DNA of 64,000 bases from Prunus persica (taxonomy: Eukaryota; Streptophyta; Magnoliopsida; Rosales; Rosaceae): positions 20,948,442-21,012,441 of the forward strand of contig NC_034016.1 of the NCBI RefSeq assembly GCF_000346465.2, read 5' to 3'. A program made the translations under genes and the position numbers. The number at the start of each line of letters is the position of its first letter. Position 1 is the stretch's first letter. Positions 1 to 9,822 of the stretch are shown here, one piece after another. The notes under the pieces are model-generated. The model was not told the DNA's origin, did not search any database, and worked only from the letters and a program-made list of their open reading frames with translations.

Positions 1-207
1 CTGGCAATTGTTGGCTTCTCAGCTGCAACTTAATTAACCAAACTGCTTTCTATCTTTCTTTCTAAACAACAAAGGCCACAAATTTATATATACATCCAAT
101 TTTGAGATTTTTTTTATTCCTCATATCTCATTCTCAATATATACATCCAATTTGGATACATGTAATGCATGTTTTGACTTGCAGGTTTGCAGGTTGTGGA
201 TAGGAAT

Positions 208-3200
208 ATGAATTCATCATCTTCTTCTCCTCCTTTTGCTGCCCCCCTTCAAGAAAAGTATGATGTGTTTCTTAGTTTCAGAGGTCAAGACACACGCGAT
301 ACTTTTACCAGTCATCTTCACGCAGCTTTACTTCGGAAGAAAATTGAGACCTACATGGATCGCAGACTGGAGAAAGGAGACAACATTGAACCTGCCCTTC
401 TGGAAGCAATCGAGAAATCAAAGATTTCAGTAGTCATTTTCTCAAAAAACTATGCTTCTTCCACATGGTGTTTGAAAGAACTTGTGCATATACTGGGATG
501 CAAGGAAAGATATGGACAAATTGTTATACCCATTTTTTATTGCATAGATCCATCACATGTACGAAAACAGCAGGGAACTTATATACTTGAAGGTCTTCAA
601 CTAAAGAAACGTTTTAAGGGCAGTAGGGATGAGGTGGTCAACTGGAGGGCTGCTCTGGAGGAAGCAGCCAATATGTCTGGGTTTCATCATTCAAGCAAAA
701 CAGGGTAGCCAACTCTCTAACTTGTATCAATTTCCACTTGTGATCATTTGATTCATACTTACTATTGTTTGTCTTTCATAATGATATTTGCCAGGACAGC
801 AGCTGATTTTGTAGAGAAAGTTGTCCAAGATATTTTGACCAAATTGAATCGTGAATCGTCTAGTGATTTAAAGGGCCTGGTTGGAATTGAAAGGAAAATT
901 GAGAAAATTGAGTCGTTATTGTGCTTAAGTTCACCAGGTGTTTGCTGTGTAGGTATTTGGGGCATGGCTGGTATTGGCAAGACCACCCTTGTGGATGCTG
1001 TATTTCACAGGCAGTCCTCTAAATTTGAAGCTGCTTGTTTTCTTGCAAATGTTAGGGAGAAATCAGAACAAACGGGTGGACCAAATCAGTTGCTAAATAA
1101 ACTCGTTCGTAAGATATTAAAGGACAAAGATATAACCATCGACACTCTGTCTATAGGACAGACTTCTATTCAAGCTAGGCTCAGGCGTACAAAGGCGCTC
1201 ATTGTTCTTGATGATGTGAATGCTTCAAGCCAACTAGAAGTTCTTGTTGGTGACCATGATCGGTTTTGCCAAGGCAGTCGAATCATTATAACTGCTAGAG
1301 ATAAAGGCGTTCTTGAGGAAAAAGTTGATAATGAAAAGATATACGAGGTTGAGGGATTAAGTTTCAATGAAGCTCTTCAGCTCTTTCATTCGCATGCTTT
1401 CAAAAATAAGTCCCCAACAACAGATTATATTGAGTTGTCAAAAGAGGTGGTAGAATATGTTAAAGGCATTCCATTAGCTCTTAAAGTTATGGGGTCCTCA
1501 TTCCTTCGTTGCAAGAGCAAACAAGAGTGGGAAGATCAATGGAACAAATTGAAACGATTTCCAAGTGAAGAAATCAAGAAAGCTCTGAGAGTAAGTTACG
1601 ATGGATTAGAAGAAAATGAGAAGGAGATATTTCTTGATATAGCATGTTTTCATAAGGACGAGAATATCGATGGTGTAAAAAGAATGTTATATATTCGTGG
1701 TTTCTATGGGGAAGTCGGAATCAAAGTCCTCATTGATAGGTCTCTCATATCAATTTGGGAAGGATGGATAGCGATGCATGATTTGCTGCAAGAAATGGGT
1801 AGGGCAATTGTTCGCGAACAATGTATTGAAGAACCCAGAAAACGCAGTAGGTTGTTCATTGCAGAGGATGTCTATCAAGTGTTGGCAAATAACCAGGTAC
1901 GTAGTTTATGTTATATTCACATTTACAATACACAAGTCAGATTATTCCTCAAATATAATTTTGATTAAACTTTTTATATTATTAATTCAATTTACACTTT
2001 GCTATTGATTGTCAGAGAACTGCAACTGTTCAAGCCATATTCTTTGACTGGTCTAAGATTGAAAAGCTAAACTTGAATCATGCAAATTTCGAAAAAATGT
2101 ATCAACTGAGATGGCTACGTGTCAATTACCCTCGGTTTCTCAAGAACATCACATTAATTGATTCTCTTGATCTTCCTAATTCTCTTAGTTATCTTGAATG
2201 GGAGGGATATCCTTTGAAATCTTTGCCATCAAAATTTTCTCCTGAAAATCTTGTTGAGCTTCATATGCCGTTCAGCGAAGTTGGGGCTCAACTTTGGAAT
2301 AAAGACCAGGTATATATGCTTATTTTAGTTCTTGTATAACATGTGGCCTAGAAAGTAATAATCTGCAAGCTACGTTGTTAATTCTTTTCATTTCTATTTA
2401 ATTTGTTACAGAATCTTATCAACTTAAAAGTGATCAGTCTTCGTTCCTCCGATCATCTAACTGAAGTTCCAAATCTCTCTCAGAGTCAAAAAATTGAGCG
2501 GATAGATCTTTATGACTGTAACAGATTGGTTGAAATTCCTTCGTATTTTAAATATCTTAACAAGCTTACAAATCTTGAACTTGGGCGGTGCAGAAAGCTC
2601 AAAACTCTTCCGGATATGCCATGTAATGTTGAATTCTTAGATTTATCTAAGACAGCAATAGAGGAATTGCCTTCATCAGTTTGGTCTCACGAAAAAATAT
2701 CTGAGCTTGATATTAGATATTGTAGAGACCTTAAGAGTCTTCCAAGCAGCAGTTGTAAGCCGAATGCGTCAGGTACTTTTAGTCTGTGTGGCTGCAAATC
2801 TCTTTGCGAGTTTCCGGAGCTTCCCAGGAATACAACAGTGCTAGATTTGAGTAAGACAGGAATAAAAGATTTGCCGTCATCAATCAAGTTTGTCTTTGGT
2901 CTCACTACAATTAAACTGGTCGCTTGCAAAAGCCTTGTGAGTCTCCCAATGGACATTTGGAATTTGAAATCTTTGAAGAGCCTTGATCTCAGTCGTTGCT
3001 CTAACTTTCAACACTTGCCAAAAATCTCAGACCCTGTGGAACATCTGGAGTTTCTAAATTTATCAGGTACAGCGGTTGAAGAGCTACTGCCATCAGTTGG
3101 AAATCTAGTTGCACTTAAATATTTAGTTCTCCACAAGTGCAAGAACCTTGAGGTCGTCCCAAACAGCATCTACAGTTTAAGCAATCTTAAAACTCTCTCG

Positions 3201-4448
3201 TTTAATGGCTGTTCGGAACTGAAGAAATTGCCTCCCGTCTTAATAGACCGAGTTGGATTGGTATCTCTGGAAGCACTAAACCTTGCTAAGTGCAGTATAC
3301 TAGAAATCCCTGATGGCCTTGTTTGCTTAACCTCATTACAAATATTAAATCTGAGAGAGACCAACATTAAGAGCATACCTGCAAGCATCAAACATGCTGC
3401 TCACCTGTCTTGCCTTTTCTTAACCGATTGCAAGAGCCTTAAATCTTTACCAGAGCTCCCCCCATTGTTGCAACGTCTTGAAGCACATGGTTGCACGTCT
3501 CTGAAGACAGTCTCAAGTTCAAGCACTGCACTCGCACAAGGTTGGGGCGAATATATATTTTATCCAAGGCTTCATGAGAAATATATATTTTCTAGTTGCA
3601 CAAAGTTGGATCAGAATGCACGAAGCAACATAATGGTTGATGCACGGCTCCGAATTATGCGAATGGCAACTGCGTGGTCAAAGTTTAAAGAAGAAAAAAT
3701 TGAACAATCATCATATGATTCAGATGATGATTATGATTATGATTCAGATGGTTATGATTCTGATTCAGATGATTATGATTCAGAGGATTATGATTTAAAT
3801 GATACTGATCATGATCCAGATGATATGATGCAGGTTTATATATCTCTTTCTTTCTTTGTTTCTCTATCTACCTCACGCACACACTCTCTCTCACTCACTT
3901 CTGTGGAAAATTTTACACGAGTTTAATAACTAAGATGTCCACTGATGCTACAGGAAAATTTCATTGCCATTAAATGTTGGGGGTATGAAATTCCAAATTG
4001 GTTCAGCCATCAAAGTGAGGGATCTTCAATAAACATCAAGCTTCCTCCTGACTGGTTTAGCACAGATTTCTTGGGTTTCGCTCTATCTCTTGTTATTGCA
4101 TTCAACAAGGATTACGCTGAATTCTCTATGAAGATTGGATGCAAGTACAACTTCAAAACTAGTAATGGTGAAAGCCATGAAATCAACCATCCTTTGCATC
4201 CGTTTGCGAATAGTGGAAGCTCAAAGCTCCACCAGGTGTATGTGTGGTGGTATAATAATGTATTTGAAGAAGTTGTGGAGGGAGCTCAAAGCCCCACTGC
4301 GTTTTACAAACTTGTTACTGAGGTCTATGTTGACTTCAGCGTACTGGGATTTGCCAACAAACCCTATTCGGAGTTGGAGGTGGAGAAGTGTGGGATTTGT
4401 TTGTTGTATGCCCAAGATGCTGAGAGCATAAAGAAGAGGATTTTGTAG
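208..4448 (+). CDS. TIR-NBS-LRR (TNL) disease resistance protein
   Basis: Intracellular immune receptor of the TNL class, five exons: 208-704, 795-1896, 2016-2309, 2412-3833, 3954-4448. All junctions are GT-AG and the joined frame is open for 1269 residues. The TIR domain (about 18-160) starts at YDVFLSFRGQDTRDTF. NB-ARC follows with P-loop GMAGIGKTT (about 222-230), kinase-2 ALIVLDDVN, RNBS-B GSRIIITARDK, GLPL as GIPLALKVMG, FLDIACFH and an intact MHD motif (about 493). Leucine-rich repeats with LPSS and SLP steps run over about 560-1030. An acidic Asp/Tyr/Ser stretch (about 1065-1105) separates them from a C-terminal C-JID-like domain that begins near EIPNWFSHQSEGSS. I chose the ATG at 208; a longer frame begins only at a TTG. 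Family knowledge: TIR domains of such receptors are NADases that signal through EDS1. Nothing looks broken, so the gene is probably functional; its ligand cannot be read from sequence. Confidence 0.93.
3706..3833 (+). repeat. Acidic Asp/Tyr/Ser-rich coding repeat in the TNL
   Basis: The end of exon 4 is built from imperfect repeats of a GATTATGATTCA-type unit. They are translated as alternating aspartate, tyrosine and serine with a few glutamate and asparagine residues. The repeat lies between the last LRR-like segment and the C-terminal domain and ends at the exon 4 donor. It keeps the reading frame. I know of no standard TNL domain that looks like this. Confidence 0.85.
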
Positions 4449-4762
4449 CTAAAGCGATCATGAACTTTTATCCCTAACTTCAATTTTTGTTTTTTGTTTT
4501 GAGGTGCGATATCATTTTTTGTTTGAGCTGTTACAAGCCTTGTGGCTGAGGATGCTTATGCTTAGGGACGTCGCTTGTACAAAAAAATTAAAAAGTAGAG
4601 GGGAATCCAGTCTAGTCTCCTCGTAACTAATTCAGTCTGAAAAGAACTCCTCGACTTTTACAGGGTGATATAGAACATGGATATCAATGGTGCCATGTCG
4701 TTCTCCACGTGTCACAACTTTTTCACTCTTACTGTTTGGGGTGCTTTATTTATTTTACTTTA
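4449..4762. other. TNL 3' flank
   Basis: This stretch should hold the 3' untranslated region of the TNL gene and its polyadenylation signals. I see no further coding sequence. Confidence 0.5.
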
Positions 4763-4765
4763 TTA

Positions 4766-5939
4766 GAGCAACTCCACCCATTTGCCCTTAGCCATGGCAA
4801 GGGGGGAGCCAGGGCAGCCACTATTCACGTGAATAGTGGTTGCCCTTGCAAATAGTATTTTGAGTTTCCACCCATTGCCATGGCTAAGGGCAATTACTAT
4901 TCATTTTTTTGTTTTTTCACAACTTTTTTTTACTTAAATAATTAATTTGGATAATATTTTCGGATAAGATTTTTGGGTTCCTACGTGTCAATACTATTCA
5001 TATCGGATAAGATTTTATTTTATTAGTTGTATTGGTTGGTATTCATTTAAAAAAAAATTAGGATTTGGTGTTAAAAGTGAAGAGTATTGGTTGGTATTTA
5101 TAGACACGGGCGGACCCATAATTTTTTTAGCGGAGGTGCAATATTGGCTAAGTATGAAAAATGGTTTTTCGGAATAATTATTTTCTCAAGATAATTTTTG
5201 GCGGCTTTTATTCCTTACACATCAAATAAGAAAACTTGATTTTATGGGATTTTAATATGAAGTATATATTGACTTAATGAGCCATCATTTTTAGCCTAAA
5301 TCGTATTTTGCACTAAAACCGATTTTTCATATTTTGATTTGGTGGGAATTTGATTTTCTAGTATTTTTATTTGAATCCAAATGGGGGGTACTTCCTTATT
5401 TACATTGTAAACTTAAGTAAATGGAGTAATATAAAAATAAATTAAAGTAAAAGGACAAAGACATTTACTTAAATGTTGAAAATGGAAATAAGGTATAGAG
5501 GAAAATGTTGAGTAAAGAGTGAATAATAGTAGAAGTATAATGAAATGTATGAGGATTGGTGTTGAAAGTGAAGGGTATTGATAGGTATTTATAGAAAAAA
5601 AATATCAGAATTTTTTAGAATTTTTTAAAAAAATTTACGATTTTTTTTCATATTTTTATTGCCCAAAAAAGCCTCAGCCGTTGGATTAATTTGGAGAAGC
5701 AGATCGGAAAGCTGGGGAGGCGACACGTGGCAGCGTACCTTGGACCTGGCGCGCTGACGTCAGCGTGACGCGAGGCTGACGTCAGCAACACGCGAGTTGG
5801 ACCTCGGGCTGGTCTCGCCTTCGGGCTGGCCCGAGTTGGTGGGTCCCACACCACCCCCGGGCCTGGGCTGTACGCTGGAGCGACTTTTTTTTTTTTTCCT
5901 GCCCTCGCCTCGGGCTGGGCTCCCTCGCTGGAGCTGCTC
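4766..5939. mobile_element. Non-autonomous PIF/Harbinger-like DNA transposon
   Basis: The ends GAGCAACTCCA (4766-4776) and TGGAGCTGCTC (5929-5939) are near-perfect terminal inverted repeats. They are flanked by the direct repeat TTA at 4763-4765 and 5940-5942. A 3-bp TTA target duplication with this type of terminus is typical of PIF/Harbinger elements. The element is about 1.17 kb and encodes no recognisable transposase. Its left end has a sub-terminal inverted repeat around CACTATTCACGTGAATAGTG. Its right 240 bp are strikingly GC-rich compared with the AT-rich middle. Confidence 0.7.
5724..5785. promoter_or_regulatory. bZIP-type site cluster inside the transposon
   Basis: The GC-rich right end of the element carries CACGTGGC (5724-5731, G-box/ABRE core) and two copies of the palindrome CTGACGTCAG (5754-5763 and 5776-5785, spaced 22 bp). 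Both motifs match known plant bZIP binding cores. Whether they act on any gene is not known. Confidence 0.4.
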
Positions 5940-6194
5940 TTAATCATGTGATGTGATTCGTTAACGTAATTTTTGATGGACAAACTAGTGGATGTATGAA
6001 AGTGGTAAAGAAACAATTTTTCGAATACTAAGGATACACTTTTGTCACTAGGATTAAGGGTTCGTTTGGGAGTGATTCTAAATAGGCCAATAATCACTTC
6101 TCTGAAAAATCACTTTAGGTGGTTTTAAGTGATTTTATGAAAAAGCATACGGGAGATCCATCATTTGCAGTATGTTTTGTTCACTCTTACAAGA

Positions 6195-6560
6195 GCGTTG
6201 ATGACATGACGAAGAAGATCCATCATTTACAGTCTGTTTTGTTCACTCTTAAGGTTTGTTTACCGTTTCAGCTTCAAGTCTTGAGCTTTCAAGTATATGC
6301 TAAATTGAAAGCAAATATATAATATTTGGTTGTATTTGTATGTCACAGGGAGACTCAAGGCTTAATGCTCTAGAAGAAGAGGTTCATATCTTTTTCCATT
6401 TATTTTTTGCAATTTTCAATTCAATGAAAAAGAAGCAGAAAGAGTTTGTTGGATTTGAGAAATAGGCCTTGCAATGCTTTTTAGGTACGGCTTCTGTGGG
6501 CTGCATCAAGAAGTAATACGACTTCGATCTTCAACTGTTGCCTCTCAAAGCTCAAAAGGT
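6195..6560 (+). pseudogene. Small spliced-looking gene fragment of unknown identity
   Basis: Three short open segments with proper splice signals share one phase. The first ends at AAG/GT (6252) with VDDMTKKIHHLQSVLFTLK. The second is 6349-6381 (GDSRLNALEEE). The third runs from 6485 to about 6559 and reads VRLLWAASRSNTTSIFN onward before another possible donor. Just upstream, part of the first segment is duplicated: the string around gatccatcattt occurs at about 6157 and 6218. There is no convincing start codon and no recognised domain. It could be a decayed gene piece or a poorly visible real gene. Confidence 0.3.
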
Positions 6561-6599
6561 CATGCTCGGATATACTCAATCCATCTATAGTCTATGGCT

Positions 6600-7897
6600 A
6601 TGAGTGTGTGATGTTCATTTTTCCATTGGCTTCTTTCTCTTTGCTTTCAGATGGCCCACATTGTTCACAAGTTTTGCTAATTCACTAATATCTTTTTGAA
6701 AATAATTAAATAAATAGATGCACCTATAAAAGGCTCGATCATCAGTCTGTTACCATCTAAGTTCATAATTAACGTCACCCATCATTTTTATTAGGCTCTA
6801 ATTCTTGTTTTTAATCACATTCGTGGCCAATCATTTTGGCATGAAGTTTTACAATTTTTGCGGATGACAAAGGAAAGTACTCTATATATTTTTACAACCC
6901 ACTTTTTTTGGCCTTTTGAGTGCAAGCAACAAAAACCCAATCACTCGCAAACTAGACTTATGTTTTCTTTTGAGTCCATATATAGACCCTCACTGTTGGG
7001 AGACAGCAGAACCCAAACATCAGTGGGCCCTAAAATCCTGATGGGAAGTGGCACAAATGGACTGTGGGCTCAGCAAGGACATGAGGCCCAAACTAAAAAA
7101 GTTATCACCTCTCAAATTAAGGCCCAAAGTTATCTGCCTTCATTTGTTTTTTGGGGCATTTTCTTTCTGCAATCTTGGCACAATGAAGACCAATAAATTT
7201 CTTTTTGGAGCAGCTTCCTCTCCTCTGCACCCTGTGCAAATTATCTACTGACTCAAACGCGAAAGCTACCAAAATCGCCTAATACTGAATGGATTAATAA
7301 TGCTATAAAGAATATTTAGGGATCCCCGATAACAAGAAGATCTAGACTTAGAACAGAGCCAGAGTGAACAGAGGATAAGTAGACAAAGAAGTCAAGTGCA
7401 CCAATCAACTCTCCACATTCACATAACAGGCCAAAAAAATTACTTCAAGACATTCAAACTGAAAAACAAACATCAACAATACACTGCCAGATTTAAAAGT
7501 TGCAGACAAGTAGTGAATCGTTAACAAATGTAAGAACATCGATCGAGAAGGTTGCAAACAAGCAGTGAATCATATTAAAAGGGGTAAAATGAAGGCAGGC
7601 TAACTGTGGCACAAGTTTAACTCCGTAGTCTATTCTGGTAAAGCTCCAGTATGTTTCATCATGACCACAAAACATAACAAAATGTAAAATTTGGGAACCT
7701 ACACTACGCTACCAGTAGGTTTCATCATAACCACAAAACATAACAAAATGTAGAATTTGGGAACCTAAAAGAAACTAGGCGAACTTTACAGAACCTAATT
7801 ATAAGCTAAATTGGAGCATCTAAGACAACCCATTTCTAACCGAAATCGCATGCCAATCTCAAAAATTTGACAGCCATGCGACGAAAGTTAGCCTCGA
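6600..7897. other. Intergenic region and probable 3' UTR of the short FLZ gene
   Basis: No coding sequence is convincing here. The part nearest 7897 is probably the 3' untranslated region of the minus-strand FLZ gene. It contains a 66-bp period direct repeat, listed separately. Confidence 0.4.
7646..7769. repeat. Two-copy tandem repeat, 66-bp period
   Basis: The segment starting CCAGTATGTTTCATCATGAC at 7646 recurs at 7712 with only a few substitutions over about 58 bp. It lies downstream of the FLZ stop codon. Confidence 0.8.
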
Positions 7898-8607
7898 CTA
7901 ACTAGTTGGTTTCGATCCATTGACATTGCTGGTCATGCTGTACATTGTTCTAACTGGTTGAACAGGTACTTGCTTTGGTTGCTCTGCTATCTTGTCCAGG
8001 TCAACTTGTTGGTCACGGCACTCTGGGGAACAAAATGCACGAAAGGGGCTGCACGCCACCATTTCACGTCAAAAAACACACAAAATTCAAAATTTTCAGT
8101 AAATTTAATGACACGGGAAATAGAAACAACTGTGAAATGGTATATAATTCACATAACATTTATAATTGCGAACGAAAAACAAATTAAATGCAAACAACAA
8201 AAGAAGAATTATAAATTACAACTCAAATTTGTATTCTTTTAAATTTAATTCCTTGTTTATCTTTTCAAAATGAAAAGAAATCAGGGAGATAAATGAGGAA
8301 AGAAACCTTACCCGCACATGAACACGTCCTCATTGTGAGGGAGCCTCCGGCGACAAAAGTAGCAGTGGTCAAGGAACTTATCGACCTGCGCCTCGCGTCC
8401 CATCGTCACAATCTCCGGCGACGACATCGTCAGAACCGACGGCGGAGACTGCACAGCTTCCGGCGACGGCTTCAGAGCCTTCGCGCCATTACCGAAAGCC
8501 GTACGGACGCGGAGCCAGGAATCGGAGGACTCGGCCGACCGCGGCGGAAGGAGGCCGGTGTCGCCGGAGCTCGACGAGTGAACAATGCGGGAGCGTTTGG
8601 CGGACAT
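7898..8607 (-). CDS. Short FCS-like zinc finger (FLZ, DUF581) protein
   Basis: Two exons on the minus strand: 8607-8312 and 8048-7898, together 148 residues. The exon 1 donor (GTAAGG) follows VFMCG and the exon 2 acceptor leads directly into PFRAFCSPECR. Joined, this gives the FLZ core FLDHCYFCRRRLPHNEDVF followed by FCSPECR, with the four zinc-binding cysteines as Cx2C and the FCSxxCR signature. The 70 N-terminal residues are Ser/Pro-rich and basic. FLZ proteins are plant-specific adaptors that bind SnRK1 kinase subunits; that role is inferred from the family. The 5' leader above 8607 contains GA-rich microsatellites. The usual MYRGD segment is replaced by MCGPF, a mild divergence. Confidence 0.88.
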
Positions 8608-9459
8608 TGAAGATGGCTAGGGATTTGGGAGGGGAAGAGAGAGAAGCGAATTTGGGGTTTTTGAGAGGTTTGTGAGTGTAAGGAACAAACAGCAGAGAGA
8701 GAGAGAGTTCGACCAAAAAAAAAAAAAAGCAGAGAGAGAGAGAGAGAGAGAGTACGGGGGCTTTTGCTTTCTTCATGGTGCGGTGTATTTATATGGTTGC
8801 GCTACGTCACTGTGTTAAAATGTGTACCCGCCTAAAGCTCGAATTCTTGACAACAACGCGTCTTTTATTTATTTAATTATTATTTAACTCAGAAAAACAG
8901 AAAAAGAAAACAGAAAAAAGTAACGCGGTGATATTATAAGGGCGTGGACTGAATTAAATTAGGCCAGCTTGGATTTTTATTAACAAGATCAAATAGTTAT
9001 TCTCTAATGATTCTTTTGTGAGGATTTTGTGGTTATACTAAACTCAAATAGCTTCTTTGAGTTCAGTATTTTATAATGGAAGTTTATATTAGGGAAATGG
9101 TTTTTTGTTTTTTTGTTTAAACAAAGAAAAACATCTCTAATTTACGTAAATGAAAATTCGAACTAATGTTTAGGTAAAGTCAAAATCGAAGTCTAAAATA
9201 GTATGTTTTAGAAATAGAAATTCGAACTAATGTTTAGGTATAGGTAAATAGAAGCTTAAAATATTATATTTTAGGTATAAAAACATGATCGACAAGGAAT
9301 CTTCACTCACTAGAATGTTTGAAATTGCCATCTCCTAAATGAATAATTGATGGTGGATGTGTAATGGCTGAGTCATCTTATGCGTAACTTTGGGAATTTA
9401 TTCACATCAAATCTCCTAGTCGATTTTTGTTCATAAACCACCACTGATTAACAAGATTT

Positions 9460-9508
<49 letters not shown>

Positions 9509-9822
9509 CTTTACCTATGCTGACGTCCGGACGTTGTAAACATAGAGGAAAGGGCGGAGGTGGTGCCTATTAAAGGTTGTTAAATAAACAAATCAATCAA
9601 TCAAATGAGAAATGATGTGGATTAAGAAATAAGTTTAGTTTAAAATTGTAGTTTCCTCAAACAAGACTAGGTGATGATCCAAACATAAAATTAAACTTTT
9701 TCTCATTCTGGGTGAAGAACTAATTAACACAGATAACCAAGAACTATAGTGTCTTCTACTTCTTCAAAAGTTCATTGGATCAAAGCTGAGGCATGTATGA
9801 AACAGATAAGAAGACAGTTTCC
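8608..9822. other. Intergenic: FLZ leader and promoter, simple repeats
   Basis: 8608-8800 is probably the FLZ leader, with (GA)n runs at about 8694-8710 and 8731-8752. A direct repeat with a period of about 65 bp (aaattcgaactaatgttta at 9153 and 9219) follows, then an (AT)n microsatellite at 9463-9505. The part near 9822 should include the 3' UTR of the PPR gene. No other gene is seen. Confidence 0.5.
9463..9505. repeat. (AT)n microsatellite
   Basis: About 21 uninterrupted AT dinucleotides. Confidence 0.95.

Noticed and set aside
5648..6097. 149-residue minus-strand open frame with Arg/Pro/Ala-rich sequence
   Set aside because: It lies across the GC-rich right end of the Harbinger-like element and its flank; GC content, not coding, explains the open frame.
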